NCBI RefSeq assembly: GCF_036323735.1
Contig: NC_086037.1
Coordinates: 56,296,002 to 56,360,001, forward strand
Reading direction: 5' to 3'
Length of the DNA stretch: 64,000 nt
From: Rattus norvegicus
Taxonomy: Eukaryota; Chordata; Mammalia; Rodentia; Muridae
Each line of letters opens with the position of its first letter. The stretch's first letter is position 1. The notes beneath the pieces were generated by a model. That model was not told where the DNA came from. It ran no database searches and saw only the letters and a program-made list of their open reading frames with translations. This document shows positions 12,470-22,760 of this stretch, piece after piece. A program made the translations under genes and the position numbers.

Positions 12470-13440
12470 GGTACCGTTTGTTTCCTTTTGAGACAAGATG
12501 CTGTTTCTATGTGTAGGGCCAAGGAAACAACACTCTGCTCCTCCCTTGACCCAGAGACCAGGGCCAAGGAAAAGAACACCTTGACTCTGACTTGATCCTA
12601 AGCCAGAGACCAGGGCCAAAACAAAAACAAGCAAACAAACACCCACCAATTCCTGAGCACAAAAACCTGCCTGCCCCTGAGCTCCAAAGCAAGCCCATCA
12701 ATCACTGAATTTGCCCCAGGGATATGCCACCCTGGAAAGTTCCAACCTCTCAAAAATCTCTGAATGAAGCCTGCCTTCTACTCAGTTCTTGGTAGCTTCT
12801 CATCTGAGCAGAGGCAGCCACCCTCTTGTGTCTCTCCCAATAAATTTCTTGTGTGGGGTTTGTTATGCAGGCTGCCTTTGTGGCATCCCTTGGCTCCTGA
12901 CAACCGGGATGCCTTTCCTTTCGGAGATGAACCACAGGAGAAAACTAAAAGGACCAGTATCGGCACAAGACACTCCAAGACCAAGTTCTCAGCCCAGTGG
13001 AGATGTATTTGTCCCAGAGGGATAAAGGGCAGAGAATAAGAGTCCAAAACAGGAGATAGAGAACAAAGAATGAGAAAGGGGGCAGGGGGGAGGGGCATTT
13101 GCCCTAGAGGGACAAAGGATTACCTCTGGATAGAGAGTGGCCCATTGGAAAATGGCAGTTTATAAAGGTAAATGGGTAAACCCTGTGAGGGGATGAGGGA
13201 TTTAATTCTAATTGGGGATGATAATTAGGTTAGTCAAAAGCTCCTTTTGATTGTTGGACTTTAAAGTTTTGATAGCTGGAACTTGGTAGTCAGCCTCAGG
13301 AGGAGGAAGTGGCCAAATTAGGGAATGGACCTTGGTGGATAGCTTTAAGAATGTAACCTAACGGTTTTTTAGCAAGGAAGGGGGAATGGGGGGAGGGCAA
13401 GACCTGTCAGAGCCATGTTGCCGAGCTTGTGCTCCTCTGG
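12470..13440. repeat. LTR-derived composite segment
   Basis: 12500-12900 has tandem AGAGACCAGGGCC-containing units and CCAATAAATTTCTTG followed by a GT-rich stretch, an LTR-like 3' layout. 12960-13440 is purine-rich sequence with repeated GAGGGA(T/C)AAAGG motifs. No coding frame is supported. Confidence 0.4.
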
Positions 13441-13441
13441 T

Positions 13442-13632
13442 CCCAAGAGTGTTTTTTTTTTTTTTTTTTTAAGTATACTGTAGCTGTTCAGACATACCAG
13501 AAGAGGGCATCAAATCTCATTATAGATGTTGTGAGCCATCATGTGGTTGCTGGGAATTGAACTCAGGACCTTTGGAAGAGCAGTCAGTGCCCTTAACCAC
13601 TGAGCCATCTCTCCAGCCCCCCAAGAGTGTTT
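13442..13632 (-). mobile_element. B2 SINE with target duplication
   Basis: Minus-strand B2 13455-13619 with T-run, flanked by CCCAAGAGTGTTT on both sides (13442-13454, 13620-13632). Confidence 0.92.
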
Positions 13633-13721
13633 TAAGGACACATCTCTCCTTGTTCTTTTATTGCTGGAGTTGGAGGTCAGCCTTACCAGTCTCTTCAAAA
13701 CCCATCACTTAGCTGTATCTT

Positions 13722-14090
13722 TAGGGGGGGTGAATAGGAATGGCCTCCATAGACTCATGTGTGTGAGTGCTTGGCCCATAGGGAGTGATGCTATTAGGAG
13801 GTACAGCTTTATTGGAGGAAGGGTGCCATCAAGGGGCATGCTTTGAGGTCTCAGAAGCTCGAGCCCAGACATAGTGGCTCACTGTCTCTTCCTGCCATCG
13901 CAGATCAAGATGTAGAACTCTCAGCTCCTTCTCCAGTGCTGTCTGCATGCACACTGCCATGCTTCCTTCCATGATGATAATGGACTATAAACCTCTAAAC
14001 TTTAAGCCAGAGCCAATTAAATATTTTCCCTTATAAGTGAGGCTGTGATCATAGTCTCTCTGCACAATAGAAACCCTAACAAAGACAACG
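13722..14090 (+). repeat. Rodent LTR-like repeat, family X (copy 2)
   Basis: GGCCTCCATAGACTCATG ... GATGTAGAACTCTCAGCTCC ... GAAACCCTAACAAAGACA. Same family as 60426-60777; ends about 130 bp before the ERVK provirus. Confidence 0.7.
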
Positions 14091-14224
14091 GTATTCCTTC
14101 TTACCCTCTCCTTCCTAGAGGTACCAACTTGTCCCATCCCCTTGCTGGGAAGAGAGCTCCTAGATCTGAAGTGAGGCTTCTATTCCCTTTGCTCTCCTCA
14201 TCCACTTAACCCCAAAGCCACCAG

Positions 14225-14662
14225 TGTAGAGCGCGGCGCGGCGAAACAAAGATGGCGCCGACATCCAGCCTTGTCTGGATATAAACGACTTACTGCGCAT
14301 GTGCAGGCTTGTCCCCTTGCTAGGGCTCCCTCTAGTGGTTGAACAGCGGTACTGCACATGTGCGGTTTATGCACCAGGTGTCAGTTGACCGTTAATATGC
14401 TAATGAGGTGATTCATTCTCCGCCAATCCCTGGAGGACAAGTAGTGGGGTGATCCAAGCCCCACCAATCCCTGAGAGATAATTAGCATACTGTTGTCTAT
14501 ATAAGCCGAGCGATTTTGCTGCTCGGAGTCCCTGTTCAAGAGAGCTGTAACACTGAGAAGAGCTGTAACACTAAGAAGAGCTGTAACACAGTAAAGGCTT
14601 GCTCGCAGAAGAATCCTGTTGCCGCGTGTCGTTCTTGCTGGCGGGACATTGGGCGCGCGACA
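14225..14662 (+). repeat. 5' LTR of the ERVK provirus
   Basis: 438 bp. TATATAA at 14498-14504 is the core promoter, AGTAAA at 14590-14595 is a possible variant polyadenylation signal, and between them lie three tandem 18-bp-class units built on GAGCTGTAACAC. It differs from the 3' LTR at three places: C versus A near position 8, one extra T near 14338, and C versus T in CATGTG(C/T)GG. Confidence 0.95.
14498..14504 (+). promoter_or_regulatory. LTR TATA box
   Basis: TATATAA upstream of the tandem GAGCTGTAACAC units, in the expected place for an IAP-type LTR. The same box is in the 3' LTR (about 19183-19189). Confidence 0.75.
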
Positions 14663-14664
14663 AG

Positions 14665-14682
14665 TGGTGCCGAAACCCGGAA
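14665..14682 (+). other. Primer binding site, tRNA-Phe
   Basis: TGGTGCCGAAACCCGGAA lies 2 bp after the 5' LTR and is complementary to the 3' end of tRNA-Phe except for one base near the end. IAP elements use tRNA-Phe. Confidence 0.85.
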
Positions 14683-14764
14683 ACCAACATCGCCGGTGCC
14701 GAGGGGACCCTTCAATGTGCTGAAGAGGATTCAGAACTGCGAGAAGGTAAATTAAAAGGTAAGC

Positions 14765-14900
14765 TTCGAGAGGCATGCCCCTTTTTGGAAGAGAGCATGT
14801 CAGAAACGGAGCGGAGTGAGAAATTAGGCTTCTGAGAGGCATGCCCCTTTTTGGATTTAAGAGAGCATGTCAGAAACGGAGCAGAGTGAGAAATTAGGAG
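14765..14900 (+). repeat. Tandem duplication of the gag start region (about 65-70 bp units)
   Basis: The block running from GAGAGGCATGCCCC through GAGCATGTCAGAAACGG to GAGAAATTAGG occurs twice in tandem. The first copy's ATG (14797) opens a short frame that ends at TGA soon after the unit; the second copy's ATG (14867) opens the long gag-position ORF. Confidence 0.85.
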
Positions 14901-15730
14901 CGCGCAAAAAGAAAAAGGTTACTAAAACAAAAGTGAAAGAGATACAAAAGGCGGAAGAAACGCTGCTGGAGGAAAAAATAGGTGTACCCCGGAGGACAAA
15001 GTACAAGTCATCCGGAGAGGATACTTTGTATCCATTAAAAGAATTAGAAGCCTTAGAACTGGCTGGCAGTGACTCTGAGCAAGAGTTGTCAGAGTCGGAG
15101 GAGGAGGAATTAGAGGAAGAGGCAGCCATATATGAGGAAGAAAGATATGGGCCTAGGTGGAGAGCCACTGTGAAGAAACCTAAAGTTATGGATCCTTTGT
15201 GGGCAAGGCTGGTAATTTTGTTTCTTTTTTTCTTTGTGTGGGATAGAGAAGCCACTGACAGCAATCTTAAGCCCGGACCAAAACCTCTTTGGCGAATGGT
15301 CCCTGCCTGCTTAGAGGATAAACGATGTGAGGAAGCCATTAGAGCCGTTAGGACAGGTCAGAGGGTCCTTGCAGAACAACAAGAAAGTATGTCAGAGGGA
15401 GAAAAGGTCTCGAAAGAAAAAAAGAAAAGAAAAGGAGATAAAAGGAACAGAGAGAAGGCAGAGATAAAAAATGGGGTCAGTGCAGCTTTTGTTGTGGCTC
15501 AAGTTGAGGCTATTGCTAGGTATGTGATTAGGCTGTGGAAACCTCACAGAGTCATACTGATCAGATTTGATAGAGGTAGACTGCCTGAAAATTTATTCAG
15601 GAGAATCAAACAAAAAGATAAACTTGAGTGTGCCTACTTGGATTCCTGGTCTCAAGGAGATTTAGCAAGTGACAAGGTGCTTCTCTTAAAAAAGCAGTTT
15701 CAATCGGCCCTTGGAGCCTTGCACCTGTAG
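14867..15730 (+). CDS. Gag-position ORF of the ERVK provirus (287 codons)
   Basis: An uninterrupted frame from the second duplicated ATG. It begins MSETEQSEKLGARKKKK, is Lys-rich, has an acidic run (residues about 70-92), a short hydrophobic run (about 113-124) and a second Lys-rich segment (about 185-205). I see no major homology region and no CCHC zinc knuckle, so it is not a complete gag; by position it is a truncated gag or a gag with internal deletions. Whether it is translated is unknown. Confidence 0.5.
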   Translation: MSETEQSEKLGARKKKKVTKTKVKEIQKAEETLLEEKIGVPRRTKYKSSGEDTLYPLKELEALELAGSDSEQELSESEEEELEEEAAIYEEERYGPRWRATVKKPKVMDPLWARLVILFLFFFVWDREATDSNLKPGPKPLWRMVPACLEDKRCEEAIRAVRTGQRVLAEQQESMSEGEKVSKEKKKRKGDKRNREKAEIKNGVSAAFVVAQVEAIARYVIRLWKPHRVILIRFDRGRLPENLFRRIKQKDKLECAYLDSWSQGDLASDKVLLLKKQFQSALGALHL

Positions 15731-15955
15731 CTAAGATATGTGTAGCCACTTCAATTTTGTTTTCTGATTGGTTTTAAATTTATAAATATTCTCTACATGC
15801 CTTGGTTATGGACTATTGGCTTTTAACTTATTGGATATGGTTAAAAAAATGTAACATTGGTAACAGAAAGTTGACATAAAACTGGAAAATTTGGATGGAG
15901 TCATTCTAGATAACATGTGGCATGAGCCAATCTAGGGAAACAGGTCTAAATTGGG
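15731..15955 (+). other. Noncoding junction where most of pol is missing
   Basis: Between the gag-position ORF and the RNase H remnant there are only about 220 bp of AT-rich sequence without a coding frame. Capsid end, protease and the reverse transcriptase palm/fingers are not seen here or elsewhere in the provirus. Confidence 0.7.
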
Positions 15956-17170
15956 ATGCCTTTGCTACAATTTTTTACTGAACATCCAGTGATTTTTCCA
16001 AAGGTCACTGCCTCAGAGCCTTTGTCTGGAGCGTTAAATATTTATACAGATGGCTCCAAAACAGGTGTAGGTGCCTATATGGTTGATTCTCAAGAACCAG
16101 TATTAATTCAATATAGACCAGGCACCCCCCAAATTACAGAACGTAAAATTGTATTGGAAGTTTTCAAAAGATTTCATGATTTTTTTAATGACTCTGCTTA
16201 TGTAGTTAATGTGGTGTGCTCACTTGAAATTGCAGGGCCAATTCGGTCAACTAGTACTGTATGTCAAATTCTTTTAGAATTACAAAATTTGATTTGGGCC
16301 AGAAAAAATAAAATTTTTATACAACATATTCGAGCCCATACTAATTTGCCTGGTCCCATGACCAGTAATAACACCCTGGTGGATGCTAGTACTCATAGAG
16401 AGTTTATTTTTCATGCCACTCTGGTTGATCTCGCTAGAGGATTTCATCAAAAGTTTCATGTACCTGCTTTTACTCTTCAACAAAAATTTAAAAATCTCTA
16501 GAGCTGCAGCTTGTGATGTGGTGTTACGTTGCCAAAATTGTGTTCAATTTCACCACCCTCCTCATGTTGGGATTAACCCTCGTGGTCTGATCCGGCTAAA
16601 ACTTTGGCAGATGGATGTCACACACATATCTCAATTTGGAAATTTAAAATATGCTCATGTTTCTGTTGTTACCTGTTCTGGTATTATACACGCTACTCTG
16701 ATGACTGGTGAAAAAGCTCGTAATGCCATTAGTCATTGCTTAGAGGCATGGGCAGCCTGGGGAAAGTCTGATAGTCTCAAGACAGACAACGGGCCTGCCT
16801 ACACTGCAAAGTCCTTTCAGGCATTTTGCCAGACAATGCAGGTCAAACATACTACAGGATTGCCATACAATCCCCAAGGTCAAGGAATTGTGGAAAGGGT
16901 ACATCGTACCTTAAAAGAGCTTATACAAAAACAAAAAGAGGGAATTGCCAGCAGCCGAACACCAAAAGAACAACTTTCTTTAGCTCTTTTTACTCTAAAT
17001 TTCTTAATTTTGGATGCGCATGGCCGCTCTGCTGTGGATCGACATGCTGCTACTACACCTATAACTAATGCAAAAGTAAAGTGGACGGATGTCTTAACTG
17101 ATGAATGGTGTGGCCCAGATCCCGTGATTTCGAGATCTAGGGGAGCGATTTGTGTTTTTCCACAGAATCA
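15956..17170 (+). pseudogene. pol remnant: RNase H and integrase, frameshifted
   Basis: The RNase H part shows IYTDGSKTG, a Glu in ITERKIVLE, NDSAYVV and LVDASTH, i.e. the four acidic positions of the fold. Integrase follows: an HHCC-type zinc region (HQKFH ... CQNC), then DDE residues in WQMDVTH, KTDNGPAY and GIVERVHRTL. The frame changes near 16495-16500, where the first frame hits a stop, so RNase H and integrase cannot be one polypeptide. An ID SINE interrupts the 3' end at 17181. Described as a broken relic only. Confidence 0.88.
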
Positions 17171-17299
17171 AGAAAATCCAGGGGCTGGGGATTTAGCTCA
17201 GTGGTAGAGCGCTTACCTAAGAAGCACAAGGCCCTGGGTTCGGTCCCCAGTTCCGAAAAAAAAGAACCAAAAAAAAAAAAAAAAAAAAAAGAAAATCCA
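17171..17299 (+). mobile_element. ID SINE inserted in the provirus (copy 1) with target duplication
   Basis: ID body 17181-17289, with direct repeats AGAAAATCCA at 17171-17180 and 17290-17299. It carries the variant GCTTACCTAAGAAGC in place of GCTTGCCTAGCAAGC and the tail AAGAACCAAAA. It post-dates the provirus, which itself looks young. Confidence 0.95.
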
Positions 17300-17351
17300 A
17301 TTTGGGTACCTGAGCGTTTGACTCGAAAATTGCCTTCTGCTCTTCCTGAAG

Positions 17352-18520
17352 ATGAGACTACAAACCCTACTATTACTACTGGGAATGGTAATACAGGTTA
17401 ATTCGCTCACCCTGTGGGCTATTGCCAGATCCTGGCCAGTACCCATGCCAGTTCATAGCAATTCTACTGTTTTGAGAATAAGACTGACAAACATAATCTC
17501 TGGCCTTGGTTTCTATGGGTGCTGTCCAATGAGCAAGGGTCATATATATCCCTGACCCCCTTTGCTAGGTTGATGGGAGAGAACTTCGTGCTGTATAATG
17601 TTTCAGCTACCAGAAAAAGGTGATACCAGGTTGATCAATATTCAATATAATAACCTCTTGGTAAATAATACTGCCACTAGTACTTCAGTATGTGCTAGAT
17701 CACCTTTTTTCTGATAAGCACTAATGTAAGCAGTGGTGCTTTAAATTGTAATAGCTCTGATGTAGTCTGCTATTTAGCTGAATGCTGGGATGGCACTAAT
17801 GATACCGCAGTGATGGTTAAGATTCGCTCCTTTGTGCCAATCCCAGTGGAGGCAAACCCAGATAGTTTTCCTATTCTTAATTTGCTGAGAGCCAAAAGAG
17901 ATTTTGGAATTATGGCAGCCATAATTTCAGCCATTGTGCTGCCTGCTGCCGCAGCTACCACAGCTGCAATCACTATGACCAATCAAATACAGATGGCTGA
18001 GACTGTCAATCAGATTGTAGAAAGAACTGCAATGGCGCTAGAGATACAAGAAGGATTTAATACCCATTTGGCATCTGGCCTTCTATTAGCCAATCAAAGG
18101 ATAGATTTAGTTCAAGAACAAATTGAAGCACTGTATCATATGATGTGTCTTGTGTTTCCTCCCTTCGAGGTTTATGCATTATTCCTTTGCGAGCTAACTT
18201 TTCTCAGCATTTTCAACAGAGCAAAGAAATCTCGAATTACGTGAAAGGAAACTGGTCCATGAAAGCAGAGCAACTATCAAGACAATTGCTGATGCAGATT
18301 GCTGTCCTCAACAGCACTAGGCTGGACCCCATCACAGTTGAGGACTTTACCTCATGGGTTACCAATGCTTTCTCCCTTTTTAAGGAGCGGGCGGGCATGT
18401 TTGTCCCGGGGAGCTATTGTCCTCCTGGGATGCGGAGTAGGTCTCTGGCTTATTGGCCGTTTAAAAAGAGAACATGCCAGACACAAAGTGGTTGTTTACC
18501 AGGCTATGACCACCATTAAA
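17352..18520 (+). pseudogene. env remnant, broken in several frames
   Basis: A start with a hydrophobic leader (MRLQTLLLLLGMV) opens at 17352 but stops by about 17555. A later frame from 17810 carries a furin-like LRAKR followed by an Ala/Ile-rich fusion-peptide-like stretch and a heptad-like region (the transmembrane subunit ectodomain). The remaining ectodomain and membrane-anchor pieces lie in two other frames between 18145 and 18520. Several frame changes and stops make it non-functional. Confidence 0.75.
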
Positions 18521-18645
18521 AAGGGTGCTTCTGGGGGCTGGGGATTTAGCTCAGTGGTAGAGCGCTTACCTAGGAAGCGCAAGGCCCTGGGTTCGGTCCC
18601 CAGCTCCGAAAAAAAGAACCAAAAAAAAAAAAAAAGGGTGCTTCT
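18518..18645 (+). mobile_element. ID SINE inserted in the provirus (copy 2) with target duplication
   Basis: ID body 18533-18630 with 15-bp direct repeats AAAAAGGGTGCTTCT at 18518-18532 and 18631-18645. It shares the GCTTACCTAGGAAGC body variant and the AAGAACCAAAA tail with the copy at 17181, unlike the other ID elements in the window. Confidence 0.95.
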
Positions 18646-18894
18646 CCCAACATATGGCTGGCCTCTTTGAAAGATCAAGAGTTCGCCCTAGATCATTTTT
18701 GTCACAGTCATGTGGAGTCATTGTATCCAGGGACGGGCAACTTTCCTCGAACTCGGACCAACCTAAGACACGGGGCCCGGTGGCGATAGGGTAACTCTAT
18801 GAAGGGTAAGGCCGAGTTTGGATGAGAACGACCTAAGACAGGAGCAATGACAAGATTGACGTGACACCCAGATCTAGACCAGTCATTTTATTAA

Positions 18895-18910
18895 ACAAAA
18901 AAGGGGGAGA
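18895..18910 (+). other. Polypurine tract
   Basis: AAAAAAAGGGGGAGA immediately before the 3' LTR, the plus-strand primer of retroviral reverse transcription. Confidence 0.85.
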
Positions 18911-19347
18911 TGTAGAGAGCGGCGCGGCGAAACAAAGATGGCGCCGACATCCAGCCTTGTCTGGATATAAACGACTTACTGCGCATGTGCAGGCTTGTCC
19001 CCTTGCTAGGGCTCCCTCTAGTGGTGAACAGCGGTACTGCACATGTGTGGTTTATGCACCAGGTGTCAGTTGACCGTTAATATGCTAATGAGGTGATTCA
19101 TTCTCCGCCAATCCCTGGAGGACAAGTAGTGGGGTGATCCAAGCCCCACCAATCCCTGAGAGATAATTAGCATACTGTTGTCTATATAAGCCGAGCGATT
19201 TTGCTGCTCGGAGTCCCTGTTCAAGAGAGCTGTAACACTGAGAAGAGCTGTAACACTAAGAAGAGCTGTAACACAGTAAAGGCTTGCTCGCAGAAGAATC
19301 CTGTTGCCGCGTGTCGTTCTTGCTGGCGGGACATTGGGCGCGCGACA
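18911..19347 (+). repeat. 3' LTR of the ERVK provirus
   Basis: 437 bp, identical to the 5' LTR except for two substitutions and one single-base indel. It ends GCGCGACA directly before the CACCAG target duplicate. Confidence 0.95.
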
Positions 19348-19649
19348 CACCAGTTGATCTTCTTGTCCTCCAAACCACACAATCTGACACATCTCTTCCC
19401 ATACCAGCTACACAGGTAGATTCCGGGAAGGGGACACCCAAAATCCCTCTATAACCACAATCACCCCTCCCATTACTCAATTGCAAAACCCCACCAAATA
19501 TGTCACCCAGACTCAATACCTACTCTTCCTCCAAAGCCTTGGGGGATTTAAGCCTCTCATCTTTGACCATTTAAGAAAAATTTCTTCTACACCCATGTCT
19601 TCCCCCTTTAACACTCTCATAATCACAGTTAAAAACCCAATGGAGCCTA

Positions 19650-20580
19650 CCATTTAGTTCAGGATCTTCAACGGATCGACTTGGCAGTGGTTCCTCTTCA
19701 CCCCGTGGTACTCAACCTCTCATTGATTTGACCTCAAAGATGCCTTCTTTCCTGTTCCTCTTGATTCCCAGTTGGGACTGACCTAGACACTCACATTTCT
19801 ACCCAATTCACTTACCACCCCACCCCAGGGGTTCCAGGACAGCCCATAGCTATTTGGCCAGCCTCTAGCCTCTTGTTTACTCTCTTTGCCTCTCCCTAAA
19901 TCCAAGCTTATACAATATGTAGACGATCTTCTCTTTTGTAGCCCTTCCCTGCAAATTAGCCAAGCCAACACATCTACCTTTTTCAACTTTCTGTCTGGCT
20001 AGAACATAGGGTCTCTCACTCTATGGTCCAGCTGTCCTCCCTCAGGTTACTTATCTGGGACTAGCTATTTCTCCAGCTCACAAGGCCATTACCCTAGATA
20101 GAGAAGACTTGACTCAGTCATTCAGAACCCCACCACCAAGGACGAAATTCTATCCTTCCTAGGATAACCTAGCTTCTTATAGCCTTGAATTCTCTCTCTC
20201 TCTTCTTGCCTGCCCTTTACATGAGACGGCTCTTGACACTTCATGCAAATCCCTCCTCGTGCCATTGCCAAGTCCTCTCTAAGCTTCAATAGGCCCTCCT
20301 CCAGGTGTCCACCCTACATCTTCTAGATTTAATTCTCCCCTTTTCTTTCCATGGTACAGAAAAAGGAGGGATAAGCCCTCTTGGTCCTGGGTCACCAAAT
20401 GGGAACTTCCTTAACAACTGTTGCATACTTATTAAAAGAATTAGACCATACTACCCAAGGATGGGCACCTTGCCTGCATGCTCTGGTGGCTGCTGAGTTT
20501 CTTATATATGAATCAAAGAAGTTAACCTTCCGGTGGCCTATTACTGTCTTCTTTCCCCACCACCTGCCCAGTTTCTAACA
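19650..20580 (+). pseudogene. Ancient ERV1-type pol relic (RT and connection)
   Basis: Decayed but readable reverse transcriptase blocks occur in order: DLKDAFF near 19728, an LPQGF-like PQGFQDSP near 19825, the catalytic YVDDLLF at about 19918-19938, then a YLGL-like segment and ITLDREDLTQS (about 20080-20120), and a connection segment with ACSGG/LHALVAAEF and KKLTF (about 20470-20535). Stops and frameshifts are frequent, so it is much older than the adjacent ERVK provirus. The motif spacing fits gammaretrovirus-like ERV1. Confidence 0.75.
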
Positions 20581-21905
20581 TACAAAGGCCTCCAAATGCT
20601 ATTCCCTCCCAAGTTCTTTCTCTTCAGGTAGCTCCAGCAGAGCATGCCAACCTTACCTTTCTGCCATGCCCATGTCTCCACATTTCAAACTGACTCAAGT
20701 TGCCAGTTTGACTCTCTTGAGGTGTGTACGGATCATTAGTTTCTGCTGGCTTCTGTCACCCATCATATTTGATTCTGAATTCTAGAGGCTGCCTCTTCAG
20801 CCACTTCTTCCCTGCATGTGTTCTAACCACTTGTCTCCCCTCATCTACTGGGTAAGTGTCTTCTCTCTGCCTCTTGGAGCCTGCTGCATCTTTTGGGGCC
20901 CCACCGTGAGGGCAACTCTCCAGTTCTTAAGACATTTGCTCCTTTCCCTCTACTGGGACCCTCCCAGTTTCCTTGCCTCCTCCCCTCAGAAGTTGCCTAC
21001 TAAGTCTTCCTTAAGACCTTCTGGGCCTCTGTGGGCTCTGTAACCTTGTCTGCCCTGTCTCTTAGCTCCATTCAGGAAGTCTCACAGCTTCTCCATACCC
21101 TCTTGGGCTTCTTTGCCTCTGAGTTTCCACTTGGGGCTTACAGAAACTCCTTGTAGCAGAATTCATTTTGCAACTCTTTCCTCTCCCCTCCATGGACTCA
21201 GACTTTATTAAAGCCATGTTCTGTTACTACAAATGGTTTGGCCTCAGTGCAGTTCAATGGTGGCAACTTCTGACACTGCACAAATGATCTGAAAATGATT
21301 CAGAAACCTTTTCTATTTAAACTTGCTCTCTTCTCCTCCAGTTCTTATCTATACCCATCCAGGGTAGCTCTCACGTAAGGATATGCACTTCAGAGCTGTA
21401 ACACTTTAATGGGGGAAGCCTTACCCTCAGAGCTGTAATGTTTATAATATAGCCCCAAGCTGACTCCAAACTCATGATCTTCTCCTTAAGCATCCCAAGT
21501 GCTGGGTGTACCAATGTGCCTCGCCAGACCTAGGGCTCTCCTACAACTTTAAGAAACAATACAAAGACTTCTAGGTGGCCTTGAACTCAGAGATCCACCT
21601 GTCTTCTGCCTCCTGAGTGCTGGGATTAAAGGCATGTGTCACCATTGCCCAGACAGTAATTTATTTAGTAGAGCAATGATATTGTTATTCTGGAATGTTC
21701 TAAGATGGCCCAAGAATAGTAATGCACACTTTAAAACCTGGGAGTTGGGGGGTAGAGGAGGGCCAGGAGCTCAAGGTCATCCATCCTTGGCTGTATATTT
21801 AAAGCCAGTCTGGTCATAGGAGGCTTGACAGGAGTTGGGGGAGGGTCAAATGGCATCGTACTGAATAGTAGTGTAACTTTTTAAGACTGACTTTTTCATC
21901 CAGGG
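20580..21905. other. CT-rich sequence downstream of the ERV1 relic, includes a B1 fragment
   Basis: Possible continuation of the old retroviral insertion (pyrimidine-rich, no clear frame), followed by a minus-strand B1 fragment at about 21560-21655. No gene seen. Confidence 0.45.
21560..21655 (-). mobile_element. B1 SINE fragment
   Basis: TGGCCTTGAACTCAGAGATCC then TGAGTGCTGGGATTAAAGGC: minus-strand B1. Confidence 0.8.
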
Positions 21906-22378
21906 TGTTGGGAGCGATGCCCTTGAAGCCCTCCATTATTGATGTTATTATTATGGTTAGAATTAAGTATGACTGGGTTCATGGAAAATCCCCAGCCAGC
22001 TGCAGAAGACTAATACAAATCTGGTGGCCAGGATGAATATGATAAAGCTCTGACCTTGCTGAGAAATACATCTGACGTCAAGATGCCCAATGTGATGACC
22101 TGTAACCTTTCTGAAAAACCAACATCCAATAGATATGACAAACCTTTGACCTTTCTAACATCCTGTCAACGTCAGCTGATTCACTGACCACACGAATACT
22201 GTGTCCTTGGCCTGTGCAAATGTTTCACACTCCCCCCCCCCCGTTACCCATGTTATGGTATAAATTCAGCCTTGAGAAAAAATAAAATTGTCACATTGAT
22301 CAGACTCTTGTCTTGGCGTCCTTCTTCGCGTCTCTTGTCCCCCACTCTCTTCCAGGTACTCAGCACCCGTCGTTGACA
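21906..22378 (+). repeat. Solo LTR, ERVK/IAP-like
   Basis: Begins TGTTGGGAGCGATG (the TGTTGGGAGC start is typical of IAP-like LTRs) and ends CGTTGACA. A TATA-like GGTATAAATT is at about 22257, AATAAAATTG at about 22283, and the 3' part is CT-rich. No primer site follows and no matching second copy is nearby, so it reads as a solo LTR. The flanking target duplication is not clear. Confidence 0.65.
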
Positions 22379-22564
22379 GGTAAGTCCCTTGAAATCCAGC
22401 AAGTTGTCATCTATATTAGTGTTTTATTCCTTTATAACTCTGAGTGGCCACCACTGTACCAGTGAGTGCACAGTGAACTTGGCCTTTCAGCAACTGGAAG
22501 GCTTTGGGGTTGTTTCCCGTTTTTAGCACTTAACTCTGAAAAAAATTAATATTTTTATTTCTAT

Positions 22565-22567
<3 letters not shown>

Positions 22568-22611
<44 letters not shown>

Positions 22612-22760
22612 CGCGAGTGCCACATACTTGAAGGTGTCTGCAGAGGCCAGAAGACAGTGTCAGATCCTTTGGAACTAGAGTTATGCATGGTTATAAGCAA
22701 CCTGGGACCTCTGGAAGAACAACAAATGCTCTTCCCCACTGAGCCATGTCTTCCGCTCCT
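22568..22760 (-). mobile_element. B3-type SINE with GT/GC microsatellite
   Basis: (GT)n(GC)n at 22568-22615 followed by GCAGAGGCCAGAAGACAGTGTC and a GAGCCATGTCTTCCG end, the B3 layout on minus. Confidence 0.75.

Larger units (their letters stand above)
14225..19347 (+). mobile_element. Young defective ERVK (IAP-like) provirus
   Basis: A full LTR-to-LTR insertion of 5.1 kb including two later ID insertions. The 6-bp direct repeat CACCAG flanks it at 14219-14224 and 19348-19353. The LTRs (14225-14662 and 18911-19347) begin TGTAGAG and end GCGCGACA. The primer site for tRNA-Phe follows the 5' LTR and a polypurine tract precedes the 3' LTR. Internal coding is defective: a gag-position ORF, no recognisable protease or reverse transcriptase core, RNase H plus integrase in two frames, and env broken in several frames. 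A 6-bp duplication, tRNA-Phe primer and class II integrase all fit the betaretrovirus-like group. Confidence 0.93.

Noticed and set aside
15956..17207. Functional retroviral polymerase
   Set aside because: The RT core and protease are absent, the frame changes between RNase H and integrase, and a SINE interrupts the 3' end.
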